DNA of 62,597 bases from Faecalibacterium hattorii (GCF_003287455.1 NZ_PRLC01000017.1:1-62597), one strand, 5' to 3'. Positions 1 to 7,863 are shown, numbered from the stretch's first letter. Notes: generated from the letters alone by a model not told the origin. Numbers and translations are program-made.

Positions 1-72
1 GAGCCCTGTGCAGTACAGGATTCAGACCGTTGGGGCCGCTTAATTTGATTTTTGTCTAACTTTTGGGGTTCA
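1..72 (+). mobile_element. 3' end of an IS3-family (IS150-like) insertion sequence
   Basis: The frame starting at base 2 reads SPVQYRIQTVGAA and stops at 41-43. This matches the usual C-terminus of IS3-family OrfB transposases (…LSPVQYR…). Ten bases later, 53-72 reads TGTCTAACTTTTGGGGTTCA, the style of right terminal inverted repeat seen in the IS150 group. The rest of the element lies left of the window, so intactness cannot be judged. Bases 73-162, between this end and the metY stop, show nothing further. Confidence 0.75.
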
Positions 73-162
73 TTTCACTGGAGGGCAGAAGTTCTTCTGG
101 TTTTTACACACACAGGAAGGAGAGTTGGTTGTCAGAGCATGGGGGTACGGAACCCGGCACGA

Positions 163-1452
163 TCACTCGCCGCGGACGGCTGCGAAACCGGCTTCGAGGT
201 CGGCGATGATATCGTCGATGTGCTCGGTGCCGATGGACAGGCGGATGGTGTTCTGATAGATCTGCTGCTCGGCCAGCTCCTCGTCGTTCAACTGGCTGTG
301 GGTGGTGGAAGCCGGGTGGATGACAAGGCTCTTTACGTCGGCGACATTGGCCAGAAGGGAGAAGACCTTCAGGTTGTCGATGAACTGAAAGGCTTCCTCA
401 CGACCGCCCTTGATATTAAAGGTAAAGATGGAAGCGCCGCCGTTGGGGAAATACTTCTCGTACAGCGCGTGATCGGGGTGGTCGGGCAGGGACGGATGGT
501 TGACCTTTTCGACCTGCGGATGGTTGGCGAGGAACTGGACGACCTTCTTGGTGTTCTCCACATGGCGCTCGATGCGGAGGCTCAGGGTCTCGGTGCCCTG
601 CAGCAGCAGGAAGGCGTTGAACGGGGAGATGGTCGCACCGGTATCACGCAGCAGGATGGCGCGGATGTAGGTGACGAAGGCAGCGGGGCCGGCAGCCTCG
701 GCGAAGGAAACGCCGTGGTAGCTGGGGTTGGGCGCGGCGATGTTGGGATAGCGGCCGCTGGCCTTCCAGTCGAAGTTGCCGCTGTCCACGATGATGCCGC
801 CCAGCGTGGTGCCGTGGCCGCCAATGAACTTGGTAGCGGAGTGGACCACGATGTCTGCGCCGTGCTCGATGGGACGGATCAGGTACGGGGTGCCGAAGGT
901 GTTATCAATGACCAACGGCAGACCGTGCTTATGGGCGAGGGCTGCAATGGCGTCGATGTCGGGGATGTCGCTGTTGGGGTTGCCCAGCGTCTCCAGATAG
1001 ACGGCCTTGGTGTTGGGCTGGATGGCGTTCTCCACCTCGGCGAGGTCGTGTGCATTGACGAAGGTGGTGGTGACGCCGAACTGGGTCAGGGTGTGCTCCA
1101 GCAGGTTGTAGCTGCCGCCGTAGATGGTCTTTTGGGCAACGATGTGGTCACCAGCCTGTGCCAGCGCCTCGATGGTGTAGGTGATGGCTGCGGCACCGGA
1201 AGCAGTTGCCAGAGCGGCCACGCCGCCTTCCAGCGCGGCGATGCGCTTCTCGAAGACGTCCTGCGTGGAGTTGGTCAGGCGGCCGTAGATGTTGCCCGCG
1301 TCAGCCAGACCGAAGCGGTCTGCGGCGTGCTGGCTGTTGCGGAAGACGTAGGAAGTGGTCTGATAAATGGGCACTGCGCGGGAATCGGTGGCGGGGTCGG
1401 CCTGCTCCTGACCGACGTGGAGCTGAAGGGTCTCGAATTTATAGTTAGACAT
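163..1452 (-). CDS. metY: O-acetylhomoserine sulfhydrylase (aminocarboxypropyltransferase)
   Basis: PLP enzyme of the Cys/Met metabolism family that makes homocysteine from O-acetylhomoserine and sulfide in the cytoplasm (family knowledge). The 429-residue product has the typical length. It shows the N-terminal YKFETLQLH start, the YGGSYNLL loop near 111, the IDNTFGTPY segment near 182-190, and the PLP lysine motif SATKF with Lys208. The start at 1452 (MSNYKF) is chosen because GAGAGG lies just upstream and the family alignment begins there; an in-frame extension to 1524 runs through the terminator hairpin and is not credible. Expression appears to be controlled by an upstream leader ORF plus terminator. 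metH and its activation gene are divergent, so the region forms a homocysteine-methionine locus. Confidence 0.95.
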   Translation of the reverse strand: MSNYKFETLQLHVGQEQADPATDSRAVPIYQTTSYVFRNSQHAADRFGLADAGNIYGRLTNSTQDVFEKRIAALEGGVAALATASGAAAITYTIEALAQAGDHIVAQKTIYGGSYNLLEHTLTQFGVTTTFVNAHDLAEVENAIQPNTKAVYLETLGNPNSDIPDIDAIAALAHKHGLPLVIDNTFGTPYLIRPIEHGADIVVHSATKFIGGHGTTLGGIIVDSGNFDWKASGRYPNIAAPNPSYHGVSFAEAAGPAAFVTYIRAILLRDTGATISPFNAFLLLQGTETLSLRIERHVENTKKVVQFLANHPQVEKVNHPSLPDHPDHALYEKYFPNGGASIFTFNIKGGREEAFQFIDNLKVFSLLANVADVKSLVIHPASTTHSQLNDEELAEQQIYQNTIRLSIGTEHIDDIIADLEAGFAAVRGE

Positions 1453-1496
1453 GTTATTTACCTCTCTATTTGTACTAATAGTATTATTTTTGCTTA

Positions 1497-1538
1497 CAAA
1501 AAATCCCGGTCGCTGCGGTCTCAAGACAGCGTACCGGG
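1497..1538 (-). terminator. Intrinsic terminator in the metY leader (attenuator)
   Basis: On the minus strand CCCGGT-A-CGCTG pairs with CAGCG-ACCGGG across a short loop and is followed by ATTTTTTG. It sits between the leader ORF stop (1567) and the metY start (1452), so it must be read through for metY expression. The 5' arm TGCCCGG is complementary to CCGGGCA inside the leader ORF, which gives a possible antiterminator pairing. The alternative fold is inference. Confidence 0.8.
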
Positions 1539-1566
1539 CAAGAAGTTCGACATTGCGCTTGCAGCA

Positions 1567-1695
1567 TTACACTTCGGGACACATTCGTCCACCGGAGGGC
1601 AAAGCACAGCAGCTCGTCAGATTTTCTGCCCGGCCTGAGTACATTCGCCCACAACGGAAGTTCGCGTGCAGCAGATTTTTCCAGATCAGCGTCAT
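1567..1695 (-). CDS. Cysteine-rich leader peptide upstream of metY
   Basis: A 42-codon ORF with its own Shine-Dalgarno (GGAGGGC, 1701-1707) lies between the metY promoter and the metY attenuator. It reads MTLIWKNLL… and has Cys at positions 15, 29, 30 and 39, clustered in the second half as …LTSCCALPSGGRMCPEV. Four cysteines and three methionines in 42 residues ahead of a sulfur-assimilation gene suggest a leader peptide whose translation senses Cys-tRNA (or Met-tRNA). No SAM riboswitch consensus is visible in the leader. I do not recognise the family with certainty. The ORF is too short for a normal gene call but has RBS, promoter and position in its favour. Confidence 0.6.
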   Translation of the reverse strand: MTLIWKNLLHANFRCGRMYSGRAENLTSCCALPSGGRMCPEV

Positions 1696-1749
1696 TGTAG
1701 TGCCCTCCTTTCTCTGAAATCCCACCAAGTTGGTGGATTGGATGGCTGC

Positions 1750-1778
1750 ATTATATCCCTATTTACCTAGATTGTCAA
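1750..1778 (-). promoter_or_regulatory. metY leader promoter
   Basis: Minus-strand TTGACA (1773-1778) and TATAAT (1750-1755) are both perfect sigma-A hexamers, 17 bases apart. Transcription would start near 1743, giving a leader of about 290 nt before metY. Confidence 0.85.
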
Positions 1779-1913
1779 TAGGTTAATGAAAAAATGTTTG
1801 GAAAAATTTTGGAGAGGGGAAGGACGCTGGCGGCGAAGCAGGGCCTTTGTTTGGCACTGCGTAAGGTGGGGCCGGGTAAGCCCGGCATCGTGAAATGCGG
1901 AGGGCACTTTTCG

Positions 1914-1942
1914 TTGACGGAACTCTTTCCCTGTTGTATACT
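1914..1942 (+). promoter_or_regulatory. Promoter for metH activation gene and metH
   Basis: TTGACG (1914-1919) and TATACT (1937-1942) are separated by 17 bases. It is divergent from the metY promoter. The start codon of the next gene is 35 bases downstream. Bases 1779-1913 between the two promoters show nothing else. Confidence 0.7.
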
Positions 1943-1976
1943 GATGCTATTATCGAAAAAAGAGGGGGGAGCGGCG

Positions 1977-2666
1977 ATGTCCATCGGGCCAAGCCGGCCG
2001 CTGGCGCTGGAAAAGCCGGAGACCATTGATCTGAAACAGGCTGCGCGGTATTTCGGCCAGCGGGGCGAACCGGATGCGGCAACGGCCTCTTTGTTAGAGA
2101 GGTGTGCCGTGCCCATCTTGGCGGCGGCAGCGCCCCACGCCGTCTGGCTGGAAAGCGATGTGGACAGCCTTGCGGAAGCGGGCCTTTTGCAGGGGGAAGA
2201 TGTGTACCGCCACCTGACCGGCTGTGACCGGGCCATCCTGCTGGCTGTGACCCTTGGCCCCGGCGTGGATGCACAGATCCGCCGGGCCGGGGTGGGGGAC
2301 ATCGCGGCGGGCGTGGCGTCGGATGCGCTGGGTTCCGCGCTGGCAGAGCAGATGGTCGATGCCGCCGAAGCCGAACTGCGCAATGCGGCAGCAGGGCAGG
2401 GCCGCTATCTGACCGGCCGCTACTCGCCGGGCTACGGCGATTGGCCCATCACGGTACAGCCGCTGGTGGCGGCGGCGCTGGATACTGCCCGGCGGGCCGG
2501 TCTGTGCGTGACGGACACCAACCTCATGACCCCCCGCAAGAGCGTCACCGCGCTGCTGGGCGTCAGCGAACACCCGGTCAAGGGCCATCTCGCAGGGTGC
2601 GGCCACTGTGTGCTGCACACCCGCTGCGAATATCGAAAGAGGGGGATCACCTGTGCAAGCGAATGA
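1977..2666 (+). CDS. MetH activation-domain protein (stand-alone)
   Basis: A 229-residue homologue of the C-terminal AdoMet-binding activation domain of cobalamin-dependent methionine synthase, which reductively remethylates oxidised Cob(II)alamin. The diagnostic motif SPGYGDWP starts at Ser150. The C-terminus carries GCGHCVLHTRCEY, a Cys cluster commonly seen in the stand-alone version. The start ATG at 1977 follows AGGGGGGAG. It overlaps metH by 14 bases and is translationally coupled to it. metH itself lacks this domain, so the two proteins should work as one enzyme. Confidence 0.88.
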   Translation: MSIGPSRPLALEKPETIDLKQAARYFGQRGEPDAATASLLERCAVPILAAAAPHAVWLESDVDSLAEAGLLQGEDVYRHLTGCDRAILLAVTLGPGVDAQIRRAGVGDIAAGVASDALGSALAEQMVDAAEAELRNAAAGQGRYLTGRYSPGYGDWPITVQPLVAAALDTARRAGLCVTDTNLMTPRKSVTALLGVSEHPVKGHLAGCGHCVLHTRCEYRKRGITCASE

Positions 2667-5079
2667 ACTGTTTACCCAACCGAATACCATCCTGCTGGAC
2701 GGCGGCATGGGCACCATGCTGCAGGCGGCGGGCCTGAAGCTGGGGGCCAAGCCGGAGGAGCTGAACATCACCGACCCGGCGCTCATCGAGGGCATCCACG
2801 CAAAATATGCCGCAGCGGGCAGCCGCATCATCAACGCCAACACCTTCGGCGCGTCGGCACACAAGCTGGCGGGCAGCGCCTATACGCTGGAAGAGATCAT
2901 TGCGGCGGGCATTGCCAACTGCAAGCGGGCGTGCGCCCCCTACGGCGCACTGGCGGCGCTGGACGTCGGCCCGCTGGGGGAGCTGCTGGAGCCCAACGGC
3001 ACGCTGGCCTTTGAGGACGCTGTGACCGAGTATGGCCGCATCGTCCGGGCCGGTGTGGCAGCGGGGGCTGACCTCATCTTCTTTGAAACGTTTACCGACC
3101 TGTACGAGCTGAAAGCGGCTCTGTTGGCGGCCAAGGAGAACAGCACCCTGCCCATTCTGGCCAGCATGAGCTTTGAGGCGGGGGGGCGCACCTTCACCGG
3201 CTGTACGGTGGAGAGCTTCGCCGCCACCGCGCGGGGTCTGGGTGCGGATGCCATCGGCATCAACTGCTCGCTGGGCCCCAAGGAGATCTTCCCGATGGCG
3301 AAGCGGCTGGCTGAGGCCGTGCCCGGCAGCTTCCCGGTCTTCGTCAAGCCCAACGCGGGTCTGCCCCGCGCCGACGGCTCCGGCTACGACATCACCCCGC
3401 AGCTCTATGCAATGCAGATGAAGCCTTACCGGGAGCTGAACCTGTTCGCGGCGGGCGGCTGCTGCGGCACCACGCCGGAGTTCATCCAACTGCTGAACGG
3501 TGTCTTTGCCGGCTGCAAGCCCGGCCGCCCCGACCACCCCATGAAGTCGGTCATCTGCTCGCCGGTGAGCTGCGTCAATGTGGACGGCATCACGGTGGTG
3601 GGCGAGCGGATCAACCCCACCGGCAAAAAGCGGTTCCAACAGGCCCTGCGGGAAAATGACATGAACTACGTCCTCGAACAGGCCGTCAGTCAGGTGGAAG
3701 CCGGGGCGCAGATCCTCGACGTCAACGTGGGTGCCCCCGGCGTGGACGAGCCCGCGCTGATGGAACAGGTGGTCAAAGCGCTGCAGAGCGTGGTCAGTCT
3801 GCCCTTGCAGCTGGATTCTTCCCACGCCGAGGCACTGGAGCGGGGTCTGCGGGTCTACAACGGCAAGCCCATCGTCAACTCGGTGAACGGCGAGCCGGAG
3901 GTGCTGGAAAAGATCCTGCCGCTGTGCAAAAAGTACGGCGCGGCCGTGGTCGGCCTTGCCATTGACAAGCGGGGCATCCAGCCCAAAGCCGAGGACCGCG
4001 TGGCCGTGGCCCGCCGCATCAAGGAAGCTGCGCTGGCCGTCGGCATCCCGCAGGAGGATATCTACATCGACTGCCTGACCCTGACCGCCAGCGCCCAGCA
4101 GCAGGACGTTCTGGCCACCGTGGAAGCCCTCCACACCTGCAAAACAGAACTGGGCGTCCGGACCATTCTGGGCGTGTCGAACATCAGCTTCGGCTTGCCC
4201 TGCCGCACCTACCTGAACACCACCTTCCTCACCATGGCCATGTACGCGGGGCTGGATCTCGCCATCATGAACCCGTCCAGCGAGGAGATGATGGCGGCGG
4301 TCTACGCCTACAATGTACTCATCAACCGCGACCCCCAGAGCACGAAGTACATCGAGCGGTACGCGAACCGGGTGCCCGCCTCCGCCGCGCTGGCCAAGGC
4401 TGCCCAAGCGGCCACGGTGGCCCAGTCCGGCGGCGAAGCGGAGTTGTCCGGCCCTTATGCCCCCCTGATGAAGGCCGTGGAAAAGGGCCTGAAGGGCGAA
4501 GCTGCGGCCCAGACCCGCGCCCTGCTGGAAACGAAGGAGCCGCTGGAACTAGTGGATGAAGCCCTCATCCCGGCGCTGGACATCGTGGGCAGCAAGTACG
4601 AAAAGGGCACCCTCTTCCTGCCCCAGCTGCTCCAAGCAGCCAGCGCCGCCCAGAGCGCCTTTGAGGAGATCAAGACCGCCATCGCAAAGAAGGGCGCGGC
4701 CAACGAGAGCAAGGGCCGCATCGTCATCGCGACGGTGAAGGGCGATGTCCACGACATCGGCAAGAACATCGTGAAGGTCATCCTCGAAAACTACGGCTTT
4801 GAGGTCATCGACCTTGGCCGCGACGTGCCGGTGGAGACGGTGGTGAACACGGTGCGGGAGAAGAATGTGCATCTGGTGGGCCTCTCCGCCCTGATGACCA
4901 CCACCCTCAAGAGCATGGAGGAGACCATCGCGGCCCTCCACGAAGCAAAGCTCGACTGCAAGATCATGGTCGGCGGTGCAGTGCTCACCCCCGAATACGC
5001 AAAGAAGATCGGCGCGGACTGGTATGCGAAGGATGCCAAGCGCAGCGCAGATATCGCAAAAGAATTTTTTGGGGTATAA
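2653..5079 (+). CDS. metH: Cobalamin-dependent methionine synthase, short form
   Basis: 808 residues. Domains in order: homocysteine S-methyltransferase barrel (1-300; Zn ligands Cys205 in NCS and Cys270/Cys271 in GGCC), pterin-binding methyl-THF barrel (about 320-575), cobalamin cap and Rossmann B12 domain (590-808) with DVHDIGKN, where His700 is the expected lower cobalt ligand. It transfers the methyl group from methyl-THF to homocysteine. The reactivation domain of the long E. coli-type enzyme is missing and is encoded by the gene just upstream. The GTG start at 2653 follows GAGGGGG and overlaps the previous stop; an upstream ATG at 2608 would enlarge the overlap without an RBS. Confidence 0.95.
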   Translation: MQANELFTQPNTILLDGGMGTMLQAAGLKLGAKPEELNITDPALIEGIHAKYAAAGSRIINANTFGASAHKLAGSAYTLEEIIAAGIANCKRACAPYGALAALDVGPLGELLEPNGTLAFEDAVTEYGRIVRAGVAAGADLIFFETFTDLYELKAALLAAKENSTLPILASMSFEAGGRTFTGCTVESFAATARGLGADAIGINCSLGPKEIFPMAKRLAEAVPGSFPVFVKPNAGLPRADGSGYDITPQLYAMQMKPYRELNLFAAGGCCGTTPEFIQLLNGVFAGCKPGRPDHPMKSVICSPVSCVNVDGITVVGERINPTGKKRFQQALRENDMNYVLEQAVSQVEAGAQILDVNVGAPGVDEPALMEQVVKALQSVVSLPLQLDSSHAEALERGLRVYNGKPIVNSVNGEPEVLEKILPLCKKYGAAVVGLAIDKRGIQPKAEDRVAVARRIKEAALAVGIPQEDIYIDCLTLTASAQQQDVLATVEALHTCKTELGVRTILGVSNISFGLPCRTYLNTTFLTMAMYAGLDLAIMNPSSEEMMAAVYAYNVLINRDPQSTKYIERYANRVPASAALAKAAQAATVAQSGGEAELSGPYAPLMKAVEKGLKGEAAAQTRALLETKEPLELVDEALIPALDIVGSKYEKGTLFLPQLLQAASAAQSAFEEIKTAIAKKGAANESKGRIVIATVKGDVHDIGKNIVKVILENYGFEVIDLGRDVPVETVVNTVREKNVHLVGLSALMTTTLKSMEETIAALHEAKLDCKIMVGGAVLTPEYAKKIGADWYAKDAKRSADIAKEFFGV

Positions 5080-5090
5080 ATAAAAAGCCG

Positions 5091-5141
5091 GAGTTGCTCC
5101 CCCAGTCGCCTGACGGCGCCAGCCCCCTCGGAGAGGGAGGC
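5091..5141. repeat. REP-like palindromic repeat
   Basis: Imperfect palindrome with CTCCCCCAGTCGCC at one side and CCCTCGGAGAGGGAGG at the other. The motif style is common in intergenic DNA of Clostridia from the gut (recall). It lies in the 250-base gap after metH, which otherwise holds no gene. Confidence 0.45.
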
Positions 5142-5281
5142 GGCGCTTGATCGCCCTATTCCGCCCTTGCGTTATACGCGCTTATAAACAATGGGTTCGT
5201 CATGTTTTTTACCTCCGCAAACGGGAACTTGTCGGGGCGAGGCCCCTCCATCTTGCTGCCGCAAGACCGTTCTGTCGCTTA

Positions 5282-5300
5282 AAAGCCCCACTGGGGCTTT
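5282..5300. repeat. Palindrome AAAGCCCCACTGGGGCTTT, copy 1
   Basis: Perfect 8-base arms around ACT. The same 19 bases recur at 7814-7832, each followed by a related ATTGC…GCGCT tail. The two copies flank the radical SAM/MarR cassette. Confidence 0.8.
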
Positions 5301-5331
5301 CATTGCTGCGCTGCGCTCCGCAAACGCGAAG

Positions 5332-6240
5332 TTAGCGATTTCTTTTTCCGGTATTCTCTGTCCCACGGATTTCCTCATGATAGAAATAATCTACGATCAC
5401 CGGATGCCCCTGCGGGACTCTGCCATAAGGCATTTCATTATCCACAAAGGCACAATCGTACTTTTTAGCCATTTTCTCAGCTTTTACTTCAAGTGCTTCA
5501 AAGTAGCTGCGGTTATGCTTGTTATAGATCTCGTCGTAAAGTGGTACAAGATCAGGATGTTTTTCGGCAATATAATCCATAATTGTCTTTTTGAAACCGC
5601 CTCGAAGATTGAGATTTTCGAGCCAGAACAGATCGCACTGATCCTTTACCCGCTCAAAGATTGCTTCAAAATCCGTGATACCGGGGAATACCGGGGATAC
5701 GAAACAGACTGTACGGATACCTGCTTCGTATACCTGCTTCATAGCAGAGATACGGCGCTCAATGCTCGAAGCAGAGTCCATATCGTTCTTGAAATTTTCA
5801 TCCAGTGTGTTGATCGACCATGAAACGGTTACACGTCCAAGCTTCTTCAGCAGATCAATATCCCGTACCACAAGATCCGACTTTGTGCAGATCAGAATAT
5901 CTGCGTCACTGCCGATCAGTTGCTCCAGAAGTTTTCTGGTATTCCCGAATTGCTCCTCCTGTGGATTGTAGCCATCTGTCACAGAACCGATGACCACCCG
6001 CTGTCCGGCATATTTCTTCGGATTCTTAATTTCCGGCCAATGCTTCACATCAAGGAAAGTGCCCCATTCTTCCGTGTGCCCGGTAAAGCGCTTCATAAAA
6101 GAAGCATAGCAATACTTGCAGGCATGTGTACAGCCCACATAGGGATTGACCGAGTAACCGCCTACCGGCAGACTGGACTTGGTCATGATGTTCTTTGTTT
6201 CCACCTCACGAATGAGGATTCCATTTATTACTTCTTCCAT
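5332..6240 (-). CDS. Radical SAM protein, mobile-pair protein B type
   Basis: 302 residues. The radical SAM cluster motif is CTHACKYCY (near residues 37-45), preceded by NPYVGC as in SPL/Rv2578c-like radical SAM proteins. Downstream are GSVTDGYNP and the TKS strand typical of this subgroup. It overlaps the end of the neighbouring DUF5131-type protein by 13 bases and forms an operon with it and a MarR gene. This trio matches what databases call the radical SAM mobile pair system (proteins A and B plus MarR regulator). Substrate and reaction are unknown. Codon use is more AT-rich than in flanking core genes, consistent with transfer. Confidence 0.8.
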   Translation of the reverse strand: MEEVINGILIREVETKNIMTKSSLPVGGYSVNPYVGCTHACKYCYASFMKRFTGHTEEWGTFLDVKHWPEIKNPKKYAGQRVVIGSVTDGYNPQEEQFGNTRKLLEQLIGSDADILICTKSDLVVRDIDLLKKLGRVTVSWSINTLDENFKNDMDSASSIERRISAMKQVYEAGIRTVCFVSPVFPGITDFEAIFERVKDQCDLFWLENLNLRGGFKKTIMDYIAEKHPDLVPLYDEIYNKHNRSYFEALEVKAEKMAKKYDCAFVDNEMPYGRVPQGHPVIVDYFYHEEIRGTENTGKRNR

Positions 6241-6917
6241 GATTTCTGTGCCTCTAACACTTTATTAAATTCTTCCGGCATTTCCTGAATCATATTTTCA
6301 TCCCCTATGATAGGGACAAGGTCTTCCTTCATAAACACCGGAATGCCGAGCTTATGGGCTTGGTCCGCCAGAGACCATGCCCATTCCGGCTCCGTATGAA
6401 TCTTCCTGCTCTGAGCTCCGGTCATGGTGCCCACAACGATCCAGTTGATTCCGGAAAGGTCAACTGTGCCGGGATCGTCGAATAACGGCTCAAAGGTAAC
6501 ATGGTAATGTTTTGCTCTGACGTTTTTCCGAAGGGCGTCGATACGCCACAGGTCTGCTTTCCTCGTCACCGTAACGCCAAACCATGCGTTTTCCAGATCG
6601 GTATCAAAATCCAGCAGATCGGGGCGCTTGGTAAGGAACAGGAACTGATGCTGTGGATTTTCACGGATCTTTGCAAATACCTCGTCTCTCCATTCCGGCT
6701 TCCATCCGGAGAGATCGCTCATGCCGGTAAGAAGAAAGTTCTGTGGACGTTTCTTTTCCATCATCTTGAGCTTACTCGGAAAGAATTCAGGGTCAGCGAA
6801 GTCATCCATCATATGCCAGCGTTTCACGTTGTTGCGGGCATAGCAATATGTACACCCCACTGTGCAGCCAATGACGATATTCATGTTCTGAATCTGATCC
6901 TTGATACAAATACTCAT
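6228..6917 (-). CDS. Radical SAM mobile-pair protein A (DUF5131/Gp37-Gp68-like)
   Basis: 229 residues. The N-terminus carries GCTVGCTYCYARN, a CxxxCxxC cluster for a [4Fe-4S] radical SAM centre, followed by strands typical of the phage Gp37/Gp68 (DUF5131) family (FLTKRPD, WFGVTVTRK, EPLFDD, VVGTMTG). Start chosen at 6917 because it forms an ATGA overlap with the marR stop and has GGAG upstream; a GTG at 6929 would put the RBS too close. Function of the family is not known; translational coupling to MarR and to protein B argues for a single regulated module. Confidence 0.78.
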   Translation of the reverse strand: MSICIKDQIQNMNIVIGCTVGCTYCYARNNVKRWHMMDDFADPEFFPSKLKMMEKKRPQNFLLTGMSDLSGWKPEWRDEVFAKIRENPQHQFLFLTKRPDLLDFDTDLENAWFGVTVTRKADLWRIDALRKNVRAKHYHVTFEPLFDDPGTVDLSGINWIVVGTMTGAQSRKIHTEPEWAWSLADQAHKLGIPVFMKEDLVPIIGDENMIQEMPEEFNKVLEAQKSWKK

Positions 6918-7351
6918 GACTTCTGCCACTCCTCAAGATTCTTTCTGATGCGGTCGAGGCATTCCTCAAACCGGGTAATTTCTTCCTCTGAAAAACCTTT
7001 GTAGTAAATACTGCCCATCTCATCAGATACAGAATCGTACTCGCCTTTTAAGGCATGTGCTTTCTCAGTCAGAAACAAGAGTGTTTTCCTTTTGTCCGTT
7101 TCAGACTGAACACGGCTTATCAGCCCTTGATTTTCCATTCTTTCCAGCATCGTAGTAAGAGATGTTATCGCTAATCCGCATTTAGTCGAGAGTGACCTGA
7201 TTGAAATACCATCCTTCTGCCACAGCACATAAAGAATACGCCCTTGGGCTCCATTAAACGCATCAATATTCTTTTCACTGAGAATCTTCTCGAAAATCCG
7301 GTCTCCAAGCTGTTTTATTTTGGTGACAAGAAATCCTCCATTCATTTCCAT
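6914..7351 (-). CDS. MarR-family regulator of the radical SAM pair
   Basis: 145 residues with the winged-helix core (LYVLWQKDGISIRSLS…, then ITSLTTMLERMENQGLISR, and the wing ETDKRKTLLFLTEKA). It is the first gene of the three-gene operon. Its promoter is embedded in a large inverted repeat, so autorepression is likely. RBS GGAG lies at 7359-7362, 7 bases from the ATG at 7351. Confidence 0.9.
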   Translation of the reverse strand: MEMNGGFLVTKIKQLGDRIFEKILSEKNIDAFNGAQGRILYVLWQKDGISIRSLSTKCGLAITSLTTMLERMENQGLISRVQSETDKRKTLLFLTEKAHALKGEYDSVSDEMGSIYYKGFSEEEITRFEECLDRIRKNLEEWQKS

Positions 7352-7354
7352 GCA

Positions 7355-7410
7355 AAAACTCCTATATAGTAGTTTATTAAAAACATACTATATAGGAGTT
7401 TTATTGTCAA
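7355..7410 (-). promoter_or_regulatory. Palindromic operator overlapping the marR-rSAM promoter
   Basis: Two perfect 17-base arms, AAAACTCCTATATAGTA (7355-7371) and its complement (7386-7402), are separated by 14 bases. On the minus strand TTGACA (7405-7410) and TATGTT (7382-7387) are 17 bases apart. One arm therefore lies between the -35 and -10 boxes and the other covers the start of the transcript and the RBS. This is the expected layout for a MarR-family autorepressor. Confidence 0.8.
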
Positions 7411-7470
7411 GAGTTTATATGTCTTGATAGGTAAATTCCGCTTTTTTCAATTCTCCAAACGGGAATCGTC

Positions 7471-7629
7471 TTACTTCTTGTCATTGAAGTAGATGATAAA
7501 AGCACCCATTACTGCAATAGCAATGAGCAATCCAAACTCAACCCAATTACCTAAAAGTTCAAGTCCTACGACCATACCTAAATAACCAACAATCAATGTA
7601 ACGATTGCTGCCAAAATCGCTTTACCCAT
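7471..7629 (-). CDS. Small membrane protein (52 aa)
   Basis: ATG at 7629 is preceded by AAGGAGTGTGATTAT, a strong RBS. The product begins MGKAILAAIVTLIVGYLGMV and has two hydrophobic segments (about 4-26 and 32-48) joined by LLGNWVEFG and ending in NDKK. Its length and composition fit a two-pass membrane peptide. It lies between the radical SAM module and the serine recombinase on the same strand. I do not recognise the family; a peptide with this RBS and clean transmembrane pattern is probably real. Confidence 0.6.
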   Translation of the reverse strand: MGKAILAAIVTLIVGYLGMVVGLELLGNWVEFGLLIAIAVMGAFIIYFNDKK

Positions 7630-7662
7630 ATAATCACACTCCTTACGCGGTTAAAAATAGCA

Positions 7663-7701
7663 AAAGGCAGGATACCATCGCTATGATGATACCCTGCCTT
7701 T
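7663..7701 (-). repeat. Palindromic repeat, copy 1 (terminator-like)
   Basis: AAAGGCAGG…CCTGCCTTT hairpin with two mismatches in 17-base arms, followed on the minus strand by TTGCTATTTTT. A close copy lies at 10262-10300; the pair brackets the recombinase and DUF3784-like genes. It may terminate minus-strand transcription. Confidence 0.7.
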
Positions 7702-7813
7702 GGTCATTATTGTTCGGGTTCGACGCTCTGACTGGTGTCGGTTGGAAAGGTGCTCCGGCAGCGGCATCTTTCTTGGTAGACATTCCTAGGGGTCTAGGAA
7801 CCGCGCACTAATC

Positions 7814-7832
7814 AAAGCCCCACTGGGGCTTT
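7814..7832. repeat. Palindrome AAAGCCCCACTGGGGCTTT, copy 2
   Basis: Identical to 5282-5300 and in the same relative context. It sits in the 250-base gap between the small membrane gene and the recombinase, which otherwise contains only the tRNA-like tail at 7864-7883. Confidence 0.8.
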
Positions 7833-7863
7833 GATTGCCTTCGCTGCGCTTCGGCACGTGCTT

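Noticed and set aside
52-1638. 528-codon plus-strand ORF over metY
   Set aside because: It is the complement of metY; its translation is valine/glycine-rich without family motifs, and metY on the minus strand has PLP motifs, RBS and promoter.
1500-1740. SAM riboswitch upstream of metY
   Set aside because: The conserved core of SAM-I (and other classes I can recall) is not present; leader ORF plus terminator explains the region better.
5080-5331. CRISPR array or phage remnants in the repeat-rich gaps
   Set aside because: Repeats are few, palindromic and not regularly spaced; no cas or phage structural genes are present anywhere in the window.
5191-5823. Plus-strand ORF over the radical SAM gene
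   Set aside because: Antisense to a gene with a clear CxxxCxxC motif; no RBS and no protein family features.
7605-7811. 68-codon plus-strand ORF containing SKRQDTIAMMIPCL
   Set aside because: Its similarity to another small ORF near 10262 comes from the shared palindromic repeat, not from a gene.
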